A stretch of 64,000 nucleotides of DNA from Cohnella faecalis (GCF_003570905.1 NZ_QXJM01000039.1:1488001-1552000), one strand, 5' to 3'. Positions 8,916 through 18,857 are shown, counted from the stretch's first letter. The notes: a model not told the origin generated them from the sequence alone. A program made the numbers and translations.

Positions 8916-9860
8916 ATGGCTATCAAACGTGCGAAAATTACCGTTGTGGGCGCCGGATTCACGGGCGCTACGACGGCGCTTATGCTTGCGCAGAAACAAT
9001 TAGGCGACGTCGTCCTGCTCGACATCCCGCAGCTTGAGAACCCTACGAAGGGCAAAGCTCTCGACATGCTGGAGTCCACTCCCGTTCAAGGAATCGATTC
9101 CAACATTATCGGCACCTCCGACTATAACGATGCCGCGAATTCCGATGTTGTTATCATCACGGCCGGTATCGCTCGCAAGCCGGGCATGAGCCGCGACGAC
9201 CTCGTTAACACGAACGCAGGTATCGTAAAATCCGTGTGCGAGAACATCAAAGCGACTTCCCCTGACGCTTACGTCATTATCCTGTCCAACCCGGTTGACG
9301 CCATGACCTATGTCGCCAACAAAGCGCTTGGCTTTCCGAAAAACCGCGTCATCGGCCAATCCGGCGTTCTCGACACGGCGCGCTACAACACGTTCCTCGC
9401 GCAAGTGCTGAACGTTTCCGTCGAAGATGTCCGCGGCGTCGTTCTCGGCGGCCACGGCGACGACATGGTGCCGCTCGTGCGTTACACGACGATCGGCGGC
9501 ATCCCGGTCGAAAAATTGCTCCCTAAAGAGCAAATCGACGCTATCGTAGCTCGCACCCGCGTCGGCGGAGGCGAAATCGTCAACCTGCTCGGCAACGGCA
9601 GCGCGTACTTCGCTCCGGCCGCTTCGCTCGTGCAAATGACGGAAGCCATATTGAAAGACAAAAAACGCATCTTGCCGATCATCGCCCTTTTGGAAGGCGA
9701 ATACGGCTACAACAACCTGTTCATGGGCGTTCTGGCTGTCCTCGGCGGCGACGGCATCGAGAAAATCATCGAGATCGAGCTTACGGACGAAGAGAAATCC
9801 GCGCTGGAGAAATCCGCGCAATCCGTTCGCAACGTCATCCAAATCGTCGAAAAAGCATAA
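8916..9860 (+). CDS. mdh: Malate dehydrogenase
   Basis: NAD-dependent oxidation of malate to oxaloacetate, closing the TCA cycle. 314 residues, the LDH-like MDH type of Bacilli. Rossmann motif [15 protein letters not shown] at the N-terminus with the NAD-selective Asp in LLDIPQ; substrate Arg in [14 protein letters not shown]; catalytic His in [17 protein letters not shown] follows GAGGAGGTAAC. The strong terminator downstream ends the citZ-icd-mdh group. Confidence 0.97.
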   Translation: MAIKRAKITVVGAGFTGATTALMLAQKQLGDVVLLDIPQLENPTKGKALDMLESTPVQGIDSNIIGTSDYNDAANSDVVIITAGIARKPGMSRDDLVNTNAGIVKSVCENIKATSPDAYVIILSNPVDAMTYVANKALGFPKNRVIGQSGVLDTARYNTFLAQVLNVSVEDVRGVVLGGHGDDMVPLVRYTTIGGIPVEKLLPKEQIDAIVARTRVGGGEIVNLLGNGSAYFAPAASLVQMTEAILKDKKRILPIIALLEGEYGYNNLFMGVLAVLGGDGIEKIIEIELTDEEKSALEKSAQSVRNVIQIVEKA

Positions 9861-9874
9861 TAAGCAACACAAGC

Positions 9875-9923
9875 CAAAAAGTCTTGATTCCGTGCGTGAG
9901 CACTGGAATCAAGGCTTTTTTTT
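9875..9923 (+). terminator. Terminator after mdh
   Basis: AGTCTTGATTCC-GTGC pairs with GCAC-GGAATCAAGGCT over a GTGA loop, followed by eight T. Confidence 0.9.
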
Positions 9924-9993
9924 GCCTATTATTGAAACGACAGTCGTTTCCAGACGTATGAATGATTATCCATATATCGAGAGGGGCACATAG

Positions 9994-11031
9994 ATGGAAG
10001 TCATTCATTCCGACGGGAAGAGACGCAATGTCAATGAAATCCCGCCAGGCTTGTTCCGAAAAATCGGTATCGGCATCGGGGTCGTCATTTTGTTGATGAT
10101 CGGTTATTCGTCTTTTTACACGGTGCAAGAGCAGGAGCGGGCCGCTATTCTGACGTTTGGCAAATACACCGACGAAGCTACGGCCGGGCTGCATTTCAAG
10201 TGGCCATATCCGATTCAGCAGGTGATCAAGGTTCCGGCCGAGCTGACGCAGCGGATTAATATCGGCTACCGTCAAGTAGGCGACCAGATTACGCCTGTGG
10301 AAGAAGAAGCTATGATGATCACCGGCGACGAGAACATCGTGTCCGCAGACGCTGTAGTACAGTGGAAAATTAGCAGCATTCGCGATTACTTGTATAACGT
10401 CGACGACCCGGAGAGATTCCTTCGCAACGCGGCGAGCGCTTCGATTCGTTCGGTTATCGGTTCGGAGAAGCTCGATTACGCGATTACGGACGGGAAGACC
10501 GCCATCCAGGACAAAGTCCGGGAGAAGCTGCTTGAGCTTCAAACCAAATACAAGACCGGCATTCAAATTGTAGATATCAAATTTCAGGATATCGAGCCTC
10601 CAAGCGGACAGGTGGAGGATGCGTTCCGCGAAGTAACGAACGCGCGCGAGGAGAAAAACACGAAGATCAACAACGCCAACAAATACGAGAACGATCGGAT
10701 TCCAAAGGCAAGGGGCGAGGCGCAAGCGCTTATTGAAAAAGCGACCGCCGAGCAAAAGTCTCGCATTCTGAACGCCCAGGGGGACGTTGCCAAGTTCAAC
10801 GCCATTTTCGAGCAATACAAGCTGAACCCTGACGTTACTCAAAGCCGTCTAATTATCGAAACGTTGGAGAAGATTTTGCCGAACGCGAAAATTTTCATCT
10901 CGGATTCGTCCGGCGGAGACACGGTGAAGTACTTGCCGATTAACGAGCTGCTTCAATCCGGGAAGGGAGCGGCTGCGCCGACTGCATCCGGCAGTACGGG
11001 CGGAGCATCGCAAGGAGGGACGGCGAAATGA
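9994..11031 (+). CDS. hflK: SPFH-domain protease modulator HflK
   Basis: Membrane-anchored SPFH/prohibitin-family protein; HflK and HflC form a ring complex that modulates the FtsH protease. One N-terminal membrane segment (about residues 26-48, IGIGVVILLMIGYSSFY), then the SPFH domain starting VQEQERAAILTFGKY, a long charged helical region (EEKNTKINNANKYENDRIP) and a flexible Gly/Ser/Ala tail. 345 residues. RBS GAGAGGGG. The stop overlaps the hflC start by four bases (ATGA at 11028), so the two are translationally coupled. Confidence 0.94.
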   Translation: MEVIHSDGKRRNVNEIPPGLFRKIGIGIGVVILLMIGYSSFYTVQEQERAAILTFGKYTDEATAGLHFKWPYPIQQVIKVPAELTQRINIGYRQVGDQITPVEEEAMMITGDENIVSADAVVQWKISSIRDYLYNVDDPERFLRNAASASIRSVIGSEKLDYAITDGKTAIQDKVREKLLELQTKYKTGIQIVDIKFQDIEPPSGQVEDAFREVTNAREEKNTKINNANKYENDRIPKARGEAQALIEKATAEQKSRILNAQGDVAKFNAIFEQYKLNPDVTQSRLIIETLEKILPNAKIFISDSSGGDTVKYLPINELLQSGKGAAAPTASGSTGGASQGGTAK

Positions 11032-11894
11032 GCAAAAAAGCGATAATTTATAGCGTTATTGGACTCGCGGCTTTTATTTTGCTGCTGAACTCCTTCTATA
11101 TCGTCAAGGAAGGCCAATACAAGGTAGTGCTTAAGTTCGGGGAAGCGGTTCGCGTTGCGGATACGCCGGGCCTGAAGCTGAAAATGCCGTTCGTGGAAAA
11201 TACGATGACGTTGCCGAAGCAGCAGATGACGTACGAGAGCAATCCGACCTCCATCTTGACAAAGGATAAGAAGCCGATCATCGTCGACAATTACACCGTG
11301 TGGAGAATCGAGGACGCGGAAAAGTTTCTGAGAACCGCCAAATCGGTAGGAGTCGGCATTCAGCGCATTGACGAAGCGGTGTACAACTCGGTGCGGCGCA
11401 AGCTTTCGGAAATCAATTACGACAGCATCATTAGCGAGAACACAGCCAGAGGCAATATTAACGACGAAATAACGAATGACGTATCCACCGCTCTCGAGAG
11501 AGACCATTACGGCATTAAGATCGTCGACGTACGCATCAAGCGTACGGATTTGCCGGAAGGGAACAAGCAGAGCGTCTATAACCGCATGATTTCCGACCGG
11601 CAGTCGATCGCGGCCCGGTATTTGTCCGAGGGCGACGAGGAATCGCGCAAAATCATGTCCAAGGCGGACCGGAACGCAACGGAGCTCATGGCGGAAGCGG
11701 AAGCTTCGGCGAAGAAGATCATTGCGGAAGGCGAAGGGCAAGCGGCCAAAATCTACAATGCCGCTTACGGCAAGGATCCTGCTTTTTACCAATTTTATCG
11801 GACGCTCGACAGCTACGTGACGACGCTGAAGAACGAGCCTGTCATCCTTATGCCGATCGACTCTCCTTACACGAAGATTTTGCTAGGCAAGTAA
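11028..11894 (+). CDS. hflC: SPFH-domain protease modulator HflC
   Basis: Partner of HflK in the FtsH-modulating membrane complex. 288 residues, with an N-terminal membrane helix (IIYSVIGLAAFILLLNSFY), SPFH core (VKEGQYKVVLKFGEAVR), a conserved RIKRTDLPEGNKQSVYNRM stretch and an Ala/Glu-rich coiled-coil (EAEASAKKIIAEGEGQAAK), ending in PIDSPYTKIL. Overlaps hflK by ATGA. Confidence 0.95.
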   Translation: MSKKAIIYSVIGLAAFILLLNSFYIVKEGQYKVVLKFGEAVRVADTPGLKLKMPFVENTMTLPKQQMTYESNPTSILTKDKKPIIVDNYTVWRIEDAEKFLRTAKSVGVGIQRIDEAVYNSVRRKLSEINYDSIISENTARGNINDEITNDVSTALERDHYGIKIVDVRIKRTDLPEGNKQSVYNRMISDRQSIAARYLSEGDEESRKIMSKADRNATELMAEAEASAKKIIAEGEGQAAKIYNAAYGKDPAFYQFYRTLDSYVTTLKNEPVILMPIDSPYTKILLGK

Positions 11895-12027
11895 ATTTCG
11901 GCAGGGAGCGTTAAAGGTTGAACAAGTGATGGCGATTGCCTTTCTATGGTTTTGCTCCCTTCCGTTTTTGTGTATACTAAACTTGTCTAGGATCAAAATC
12001 GCAGGATAATGGTGGAGGGAATTACTA

Positions 12028-12456
12028 ATGTTGGACATTATGTTGTTTTTGCACATAATCGGTGCGGTTGGAATGGGAATTTACGCTTTATTGCCTTTTT
12101 TGGCCGGCAAGTTCAAGAAGCTGTCCGGTTCAGCCCAAGAAGGATTGGCAAGCGGCCTTATATCGGCAGGAAGGATCGGTCAATACTCGCTTGTGCTTCA
12201 ATTATTGACCGGCGGTTACTTGATTTCCAATATGGCGGAGTATACCGTTGCATGGATGATCACGATTGTCGTTCTGTTTCTCGTCATCGGCGCTCTGTCC
12301 GGCATCGTTCAAAAGCCTCTCAAAAACATCGTCGCTTTTTCGTCCGGCGGACAGGATGCGAGCAGCTCGATTTCCCGCGTACAGACGCTAAGCTCCATTA
12401 TTTTCGTAGCTTTCATCGTCATTATTTGGTTGATGAAAAATCCATGGATTGTGTAA
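12028..12456 (+). CDS. Small four-helix membrane protein, function unknown
   Basis: 142 residues with four predicted hydrophobic segments at about 4-26, 45-68, 74-96 and 120-138, joined by short loops. No catalytic motif is seen and I do not recognise the family; similar anonymous proteins occur in Paenibacillaceae. ATG is preceded by GGTGGAGGG. It has its own unit: a TATACT -10-like element lies upstream near 11975, and a strong terminator follows. Confidence 0.8.
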   Translation: MLDIMLFLHIIGAVGMGIYALLPFLAGKFKKLSGSAQEGLASGLISAGRIGQYSLVLQLLTGGYLISNMAEYTVAWMITIVVLFLVIGALSGIVQKPLKNIVAFSSGGQDASSSISRVQTLSSIIFVAFIVIIWLMKNPWIV

Positions 12457-12483
12457 TTTAAGCGAAAAAGCTTCGCGAGAACG

Positions 12484-12527
12484 ACCCCGGTACCTCTTCC
12501 CGATTGGGAAAAGGTACCGGGGTTTTT
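12484..12527 (+). terminator. Terminator after the small membrane protein gene
   Basis: ACCCCGGTACCT / AGGTACCGGGGT stem with an inner CTTCCC/GGGAA pair, followed by TTTTT. Confidence 0.88.
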
Positions 12528-12590
12528 AGTTGGATAGGCCATGGTATAATGTGAGGCGCATCTAGATCAGACAGAAGGAAATCAGCCCAA

Positions 12591-13844
12591 ATGAACTTAG
12601 TACGAAAATCGCTTTTACGTTATGACGGCGGGATTTGGATCCGTGTAATCGGGGCGGCTCTGACGACGATTACCGGATTCATGATACGGCCCTTTCTCGT
12701 TCTCTATTTGTACGATCGCCTGGAATCCGTCTTGCTGCCGATGCTTGTCGTCGCTTTGCAGCCTTTGTGCGGCTTGTTCGTCAGCTGGTTCGGCGGGGGC
12801 ATGAGCGATCGGCTCGGCCGAAAGCCCGTTATGATTGCCGCGCTGCTGCTGCAGGCGGCGAGCATGGCGGGATACGTGTTCGCGGATGCCATCTGGCAGT
12901 TCGCAGCCGTGTCGGTGCTGAACGGCATCGGACAGGCGCTATTCATGCCCGCCTCGAACGCTCAAATGACCGATATGGTTCCGGCGGAGCGGCGGGCGGA
13001 AGTGTATGCGCTGCTGCACACGGCTTTCAACGTTGGCGCCGCCATCGGCCCGATGCTTGGACTGGCTCTTTTTCGATGGAATCCGCAAATCGTCTTTTTT
13101 ATCGCTGCAGGCGCCACTTGCGCTTATACGCTGCTCGTTGCGTTCAAAATGGAAGAGACTGCACCGGCAGTCATTGCCCGAAAAAGCTCGGGAGAGAAGG
13201 GGCTTCCTTCGTTGAGAGGAGGGCGGCAGGGAGGACTCAAGCTGCTGTTCCGCAAGGAAAGGACGCTGTTGGCCATCACTTTGCTCAGTCTGCCAGTAAG
13301 CTTGTTGTATACGCTGGCGGAGACGGCGATGCCGATTCATTTGCAGGCGCATTTCGACCATTCGCAAGCTGTTTTTGCCGGTATGCTGACCTTCAACGGC
13401 TTGGCCGTTATCGCCCTGCAAATTTGGATCGCGCGCAAAACGGAGCGGATGAGCTCTTACAAGCTGATCGGCTGCTCCTATGCTCTTTTTTCAATCGTTG
13501 CGATCGGCTACGGATACTCGACCGCTATCGTGGCTCTGTACGCGGCCGAATTTATTTTTACAATTGGTGAGATGATCTACGGACCGCACATTCAAAAGGA
13601 AATTTCGCTGATGGCGGAAGAAGAACGGCGCGGATTTTACTTCGCCGTCTTCGGGGCAAGCCGCTTGCTCGCGGCTGGAATCGGACCGATTGCGGCCGGG
13701 CTCGCGATGGAGTGGGCGAACGGGGAAACGTTGTTTACCGTGGTCGCGGTTCTGATTGTCGCTTGCGGTATAGGAGCGTTCCGATTGCTTCGCAAGCAGC
13801 AGGCGGCAAAGCGAACGGAGCAGTACGGGGCGGCAGCGGAATAA
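12591..13844 (+). CDS. MFS transporter
   Basis: Twelve-helix major facilitator protein, 417 residues, probably an efflux carrier. The loop 2-3 signature GGGMSDRLGRKPVM (motif A) is present near residue 67, a second-half equivalent is weaker, and hydrophobic segments cover nearly the whole length. RBS AGAAGGAAA. It stands alone between a terminator and a gene on the other strand; substrate cannot be inferred. Confidence 0.88.
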   Translation: MNLVRKSLLRYDGGIWIRVIGAALTTITGFMIRPFLVLYLYDRLESVLLPMLVVALQPLCGLFVSWFGGGMSDRLGRKPVMIAALLLQAASMAGYVFADAIWQFAAVSVLNGIGQALFMPASNAQMTDMVPAERRAEVYALLHTAFNVGAAIGPMLGLALFRWNPQIVFFIAAGATCAYTLLVAFKMEETAPAVIARKSSGEKGLPSLRGGRQGGLKLLFRKERTLLAITLLSLPVSLLYTLAETAMPIHLQAHFDHSQAVFAGMLTFNGLAVIALQIWIARKTERMSSYKLIGCSYALFSIVAIGYGYSTAIVALYAAEFIFTIGEMIYGPHIQKEISLMAEEERRGFYFAVFGASRLLAAGIGPIAAGLAMEWANGETLFTVVAVLIVACGIGAFRLLRKQQAAKRTEQYGAAAE

Positions 13845-13902
13845 ATGGATTTTGCAAATGCAAGCAAAGTTTTCCGTGCCGCTCAAACGGTCTTTCGGCT
13901 CC

Positions 13903-14499
13903 TTAAAACTCCTCGTCCTCGGATATTTCGTCGATCGTTTTTTCGAAGCTGGGGGCGAGATGCGTCAGCAGCCATTCGACCTCGGGCATGTCGAGCTTGT
14001 TCAGCTTCTGCTCGGTTTGCCGCCGGGCGGTTGCAAACTCGCGGTTGCCGGCGGACATTTCGCTGACGCATTTCAAATAGGCGTCCAGCAGGTCCGCCGC
14101 TTTGACGTAGCGGATCAGCTCCGGGTCGTCCGATTGCTGCTTTAGCAGCGGCTCGTAGGCCGCTTGGAGCTCTCCGGGCACCGTTGAGAGCAAGCGGTCG
14201 GCGGCAATAGCCTCGATTTCGCGAAAGTTGGCGAGAATGCGGGGATTGTGGTGCTTGACCGGCGTCGGAATGTCGCCCGTGATGACTTCGGTCGCATCGT
14301 GAAACAAGGCATAGCCCGCCGCCCGGTCGGGATCTATGTCTTTTTTGTATACATTTCGTGCGATGCTGCAAAGAACATGGGTAAGAAGCGCGACCCGGTA
14401 GGAATGCTCGGCTACGTTCTCCTGGGAGGTGTTGCGCATAAGGCTCCAACGTTCGATATATTGCATCCGGTAAAGATAGGCTAGAAAATGATAGGCCAT
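13903..14499 (-). CDS. yfbR: HD-domain 5'-deoxynucleotidase, YfbR type
   Basis: 198 residues. Metal-binding HD motif in YALFHDATEVITGDIPTPVKH, preceded by the family's R-x-W-x-x-M-R-N-T segment (ERWSLMRNTSQENVAEHSY) with an additional metal His. Members dephosphorylate deoxyribonucleoside 5'-monophosphates in nucleotide salvage. The start at 14499 (MAYHFLAYLYRMQ) is favoured: GGAG lies seven bases upstream, whereas the ATG at 14505 abuts it. Divergent from the fumarase gene. Confidence 0.9.
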   Translation of the reverse strand: MAYHFLAYLYRMQYIERWSLMRNTSQENVAEHSYRVALLTHVLCSIARNVYKKDIDPDRAAGYALFHDATEVITGDIPTPVKHHNPRILANFREIEAIAADRLLSTVPGELQAAYEPLLKQQSDDPELIRYVKAADLLDAYLKCVSEMSAGNREFATARRQTEQKLNKLDMPEVEWLLTHLAPSFEKTIDEISEDEEF

Positions 14500-14609
14500 G
14501 ACCATACTCCTTCTTCCAATCGCGGCTCGCCTTGTCTCCCGAACCGCACTCTATGTTATTATAATGAGTATAGAGCATTTGAGTACAGAGAGGAGCATTT
14601 TCATCTATC

Positions 14610-16136
14610 ATGTCTACTTTCGAAGAAAGCATGTACAAGTTAATCGTCGAGACGTCCACTAATCTTCCGGCCGATGTGCGCAGAGCCATTGCCGCCGCCC
14701 GCGAAGAGGAGGACCGCGCTACCCGCGCGGGACTATCCCTTACGACAATAGCGCAAAATATCGAGATGGCGGAATGCAACGTGTCGCCGATCTGTCAGGA
14801 TACCGGCATGCCGACTTTTATCGTACATACGCCCGTCGGCGCCAATCAAATCGTCATGAAGCAGGAAATCAAAAATGCGGTAGCCCGCGCCACGAAGGAC
14901 GGCAAGCTGCGCACCAATTCCGTCGATTCGCTGACGGGAGCGAACACGGGGGATAATCTCGGCGCGGGAACGCCGGTCATTCACTTCGAGCAATGGGAAA
15001 AGGATGTCGTCGAAGCGAAGCTGATTCTGAAGGGCGGCGGCTGCGAAAACAAGAACATTCAGTACAGCCTGCCATGCGAGCTTGAGGGGTTAGGCAAAGC
15101 GGGACGCGATTTGGACGGCATTCGCAAATGCGTTATGCACGCGGTTTACCAGGCGCAGGGTCAGGGCTGCAGCGCAGGGTTCATCGGCGTCGGCATCGGA
15201 GGCGACCGGACGACGGGCTACGAGCTGGCGAAGCATCAGCTGTTCCGCTCCGCGGACGATGTGAATCCGATTCCGGAGCTGAGGCAGCTGGAAGAATACG
15301 TCATGGACAAAGCGAACCAGCTCGGCATCGGCACGATGGGCTTCGGCGGCAACGTGACGCTGCTCGGCTGCAAGGTTGGCGTAAACAACCGTCTTCCGGC
15401 CAGCTTTTTCGTATCCGTCGCCTACAATTGCTGGGCATTCCGCCGGCAAGGCGTCGTTCTTGACGGAACGACGCACGAGATTAAGGAATGGTCGTACGAG
15501 GGAGGCAGCTCCGTTCCAATGAAGACGGAAGCGGCCGAGGATACTTCGGCTCCCAGACGCGAAATTGTGCTGAAGGCGCCTTTGTCCGAGGAAGACGTTC
15601 GTCAGCTGAAGGTCGGCGACGTCGTTATTTTGAACGGTGAAATGCATACAGGCCGCGATGCCCTGCACAAGTATTTGATGGATCACGACTCTCCGGTCGA
15701 TTTGAACGGCGGCGTTATTTACCATTGCGGCCCCGTTATGCTGAAGGACGACGACGGATGGCACGTAAAAGCGGCAGGTCCGACGACGAGCATTCGCGAG
15801 GAGCCTTACCAGGGCGACATCATTCAAAAATTCGGCATCCGCGCGGTTATCGGCAAAGGCGGCATGGGGCCGAAGACGCTCGCGGCGCTCCAGGAGCACG
15901 GAGGCGTCTACTTGAACGCCGTCGGCGGAGCCGCTCAATATTACGCGGAATGCATCAAAGGCGTTAAAAGCGTTGATTTCATGGAATTCGGCATCCCGGA
16001 AGCGATGTGGCATCTCGACGTGGAAGGCTTCGCGGCAATCGTCACGATGGATTCGCACGGCAACAGCCTTCATGCGGAAGTCGAGCAGAGCTCCAAGCAA
16101 AAGCTAGCCCAATTCAAGGATCCCGTATTCAAATAA
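14610..16136 (+). CDS. fumA: Fumarate hydratase class I (iron-sulfur)
   Basis: Reversibly hydrates fumarate to malate using a [4Fe-4S] cluster. 508 residues: the alpha part is N-terminal and the beta part C-terminal in one chain. Candidate cluster cysteines are in SPICQDTGMP, LKGGGCENKN and GQGCSAGFIGVGIGGDR; the beta part has GPTTSIREEPY, KGGMG and a catalytic-type DSHGNSLH region. A TATAAT sits upstream at about 14560. This adds a TCA enzyme next to citZ-icd-mdh. The phoR-like kinase begins only 30 bp downstream and may be read through from this gene. Confidence 0.93.
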   Translation: MSTFEESMYKLIVETSTNLPADVRRAIAAAREEEDRATRAGLSLTTIAQNIEMAECNVSPICQDTGMPTFIVHTPVGANQIVMKQEIKNAVARATKDGKLRTNSVDSLTGANTGDNLGAGTPVIHFEQWEKDVVEAKLILKGGGCENKNIQYSLPCELEGLGKAGRDLDGIRKCVMHAVYQAQGQGCSAGFIGVGIGGDRTTGYELAKHQLFRSADDVNPIPELRQLEEYVMDKANQLGIGTMGFGGNVTLLGCKVGVNNRLPASFFVSVAYNCWAFRRQGVVLDGTTHEIKEWSYEGGSSVPMKTEAAEDTSAPRREIVLKAPLSEEDVRQLKVGDVVILNGEMHTGRDALHKYLMDHDSPVDLNGGVIYHCGPVMLKDDDGWHVKAAGPTTSIREEPYQGDIIQKFGIRAVIGKGGMGPKTLAALQEHGGVYLNAVGGAAQYYAECIKGVKSVDFMEFGIPEAMWHLDVEGFAAIVTMDSHGNSLHAEVEQSSKQKLAQFKDPVFK

Positions 16137-16166
16137 ATAAGCCGACTTTGCCGACGGAGGCGCCCG

Positions 16167-17969
16167 ATGACGAAGTTTCGCTTGAAGCTGACTGCCTTGT
16201 TTATGCTGCTGATCGGATTATCCGTATTGGCGGCAGGCTTGTTCACCGGTCAATATTATAAAAAGAATCATCAGGACGCCCTCCGCGAACATATGATTCG
16301 CGAGACGCAAGTGTTGAACGCGATGGCTCCATGGCCCGAGACTACCGAGGTCGAGGGTCAAGTCGCTTTTTTGCAGCAGCAGGCGCAGCGGTTCAAGGAT
16401 ATTGCCGGCATGCGCGTGACCTACATCCGTCCGGACGGCGTCGTGGTCGGCGATTCCGATCACGATCCCGTCACGATGGAAAATCACAAAAATCGGGAAG
16501 AAATAAGAGAGGCGCTGGAGAGCGGCGAAGGCAGCAGCATTCGAAGGAGCGAGACGCTCCGGCAAAATATGCTCTACGTGGCCCAGTCGTTCAAATCCGG
16601 CGATCGCGTCGTCGGCGTTATTCGTCTATCGATGAGCCTGAGCGACGTCGAGCGGAGCTTGAACAACATGTGGCTCGCTCTCGTCTTCGGCCTCGCGTTG
16701 CTGTTCGCTTTGGCCGCCATCGTCAGCTACCGGGTTGCGCTCGGCGTTACGCGGCCGCTTGAGAAGATGACGGCGGCCGCCAAGCGGATGGCCAATATGG
16801 ATTATGCAATCCGCATACCGGAAGGCGGCCGCGACGAGCTGGGCGAGCTTGCCCGGACGCTAAACGCGATGGGCGCGAATCTGCAGGAGCAGCTCGATCA
16901 GATCGGTCGGAACGGTTCGCGGCTCCAGAGCGTTCTGGACAATATGACGAGCGGAGTCGTCATGATCGCCCACGACGGCCGCATAACGCTGTACAACCGG
17001 GAGGCGGAGCAGCTTCTCGGAAACACCGGCAAGGAGCGAGTCGGACGAAGCTTCACGGAGTTCAAGCAGCACTACGAGCTCGTCCAGCTTATTCGGACAG
17101 GGCTGGAGCACGGCGACAAGCTGTACGACGAGCTGACGGTCTATTATCCGGAGGAGCGTATGCTTCAGATCAGTCTCGTGCCGATGACGATGAGCGACGA
17201 CGAGGAGCCGGGACTTCTTCTCGTCATGCAGGACGTGACGGCGATTCGCCGTCTGGAGAACATGCGCAGCGAATTCGTCGCGAACGTCTCGCACGAGCTG
17301 AAGACGCCTGTCGCCGCCGTCAAGGGCTTTGCCGAGACACTGCTCGCCGGGGCGATGAACGACGGGGAGACGGCTCGATCCTTCTTGACGATCATCCAGG
17401 ACGAGAGCGACCGGCTGAACCGACTGATCGGCGATATTTTAGAGCTGTCCAAGATCGAATCGCGGCGCTCCCCGCTGCAATTTTCGCCGATCGACATGGA
17501 TTCGTTCCTCGAACGGATGAAGGAGCTGCTCGCGGCGGAAGCAGCGAAGAAAAACATAAGCCTCGATATTTCGTCGGAAGCAGGGCTGTTTATCGAAGCG
17601 GACGAGGATCGGCTCGGGCAAATGCTCATGAACCTCATTCAGAACGGAATCAATTACACGACGGATGGCGGCAAGGTGAAGGTTATAGCCGAAGCTTTTA
17701 CGACGGACGAAGGCGACGACGAGCCGATGGATTGGGTGCGGATTACGGTGTCCGATACGGGAATCGGCATTCCGAAGAAGGATATGCCGCGAATATTCGA
17801 ACGGTTTTACCGGGTCGACAAAGCCCGATCCCGAAGCTCGGGAGGTACGGGATTGGGGCTTTCGATCGTTAAGCATTTGGTGGAATTGCACCGCGGCTCC
17901 ATACGGGTAGAAAGCACGGTCGGCGTAGGCTCGCAATTTATTTTGGAGCTTCCGATGCTCCAGCCGTAA
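16167..17969 (+). CDS. phoR: Sensor histidine kinase PhoR (PnpS-like)
   Basis: Membrane sensor of the phosphate-starvation two-component system. 600 residues: helix 1 (about 7-28), an extracellular sensor (about 30-165), helix 2 (about 168-190), HAMP (about 190-243), PAS (about 250-350), HisKA with phospho-acceptor His about 375 in FVANVSHELKTPVAAVKGF, and an HATPase domain with NLIQNGINYT, DTGIGIPKKDMPRIFERFYR and GGTGLGLSIVKH. RBS GGAGG. The phoP gene follows, an order opposite to the usual phoP-phoR, and has its own PhoP-box promoter in the gap. Identification as PhoR rather than a WalK-type kinase rests on domain order and on the Pho boxes and pst genes nearby. Confidence 0.85.
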   Translation: MTKFRLKLTALFMLLIGLSVLAAGLFTGQYYKKNHQDALREHMIRETQVLNAMAPWPETTEVEGQVAFLQQQAQRFKDIAGMRVTYIRPDGVVVGDSDHDPVTMENHKNREEIREALESGEGSSIRRSETLRQNMLYVAQSFKSGDRVVGVIRLSMSLSDVERSLNNMWLALVFGLALLFALAAIVSYRVALGVTRPLEKMTAAAKRMANMDYAIRIPEGGRDELGELARTLNAMGANLQEQLDQIGRNGSRLQSVLDNMTSGVVMIAHDGRITLYNREAEQLLGNTGKERVGRSFTEFKQHYELVQLIRTGLEHGDKLYDELTVYYPEERMLQISLVPMTMSDDEEPGLLLVMQDVTAIRRLENMRSEFVANVSHELKTPVAAVKGFAETLLAGAMNDGETARSFLTIIQDESDRLNRLIGDILELSKIESRRSPLQFSPIDMDSFLERMKELLAAEAAKKNISLDISSEAGLFIEADEDRLGQMLMNLIQNGINYTTDGGKVKVIAEAFTTDEGDDEPMDWVRITVSDTGIGIPKKDMPRIFERFYRVDKARSRSSGGTGLGLSIVKHLVELHRGSIRVESTVGVGSQFILELPMLQP

Positions 17970-17984
17970 CGGTTAATTTACCTT

Positions 17985-18038
17985 TTTACGTTACGTTAAC
18001 ACTACGATGACGCTTTCTTTACATCCATATGATAAAAC
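17985..18038 (+). promoter_or_regulatory. PhoP-box promoter of phoP (autoregulation)
   Basis: Hexamers TTTACG (17985), TTAACA (17996), ATGACG (18007), TTTACA (18018) at 11-bp steps; -10-like TAAAAC at 18033. TATGAT at 18028 is an alternative -10. Confidence 0.7.
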
Positions 18039-18111
18039 TGGCTTGTAGAGCAAGTTGAGCTGAGTGCGATAGGCGGATCGAGATTCGAAAGCCGCCGGAC
18101 CGGAGGACACG

Positions 18112-18840
18112 ATGTCGGATAAAGTGCTCATTATTGAAGACGAACCGACGCTGGCTCGTCTCGTTACTTACAATCTCTCTCAGGAGGGGTACGAGACGGA
18201 AGTGGTCGGCAATGGGGCAGAGGGGCTCCATCGCGCTATTCACGATACGTATGCCATCATTTTTCTCGATTTGATGCTTCCCGGCATGAACGGGTTCGAG
18301 GTGCTGCAGAAGCTGCGCCAGAATCACGTCAAAACCCCGGTCATCATTCTGACGGCGCGCAATGCCGAGGAAGAAGTGGTGCAGGGGCTTAAGCTTGGAG
18401 CGGACGATTATATTACGAAGCCGTTCGGCGTTGCGGAGCTGCTTGCCCGGACTTCCGCGGTGCTTCGCCGTTCCCGCAACGAAGAGAACAAGCCGACTGC
18501 CGGATCGGCCGGCGACAAGGTAATCGCGCTCGGGGATTTGCAAATTTTCCCGGACAAATACGAGGTGTTCCTGAACGGTCAATGGATTACGCTGAGACCG
18601 AAGGAATTCGAGGTTTTGCTATACTTGGCCGAACGGCCGGGGATTGTCATTACGAGGGACGATTTGATGAACGTCGTCTGGGGCTTCGATTATATCGGCG
18701 GCCAGCGCACGGTGGACGTACACGTCAGCTCGCTACGCAAGAAGCTTGAGCTTAACCAGCAGACGGTGCAGATCGAATCGATTAGAGGCGTCGGTTACAA
18801 ATTGATCGTTAACCGCAAGACGAACGGACCGGGGCGCTGA
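18112..18840 (+). CDS. phoP: Response regulator PhoP
   Basis: OmpR/PhoB-type regulator, 242 residues. Receiver domain with acidic DE pair (IIEDEPT), phospho-acceptor Asp in IIFLDLMLPGMNGFEV, conserved Thr (ILTAR) and Lys (DYITKPF); winged-helix DNA-binding domain in the C-terminal 100 residues (RPKEFEVLLYLAERPG ... GQRTVDVHVSSLRKKLE). It should bind the four-hexamer boxes found at eight promoters in this window, including its own. A terminator stem overlaps the stop codon. Confidence 0.9.
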   Translation: MSDKVLIIEDEPTLARLVTYNLSQEGYETEVVGNGAEGLHRAIHDTYAIIFLDLMLPGMNGFEVLQKLRQNHVKTPVIILTARNAEEEVVQGLKLGADDYITKPFGVAELLARTSAVLRRSRNEENKPTAGSAGDKVIALGDLQIFPDKYEVFLNGQWITLRPKEFEVLLYLAERPGIVITRDDLMNVVWGFDYIGGQRTVDVHVSSLRKKLELNQQTVQIESIRGVGYKLIVNRKTNGPGR

Positions 18841-18857
18841 GCCCCGGCTTTTTTCTT
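18828..18857 (+). terminator. Terminator overlapping the phoP stop codon
   Basis: CCGGGGC / GCCCCGG stem around the TGA, then TTTTTTC. Confidence 0.88.
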
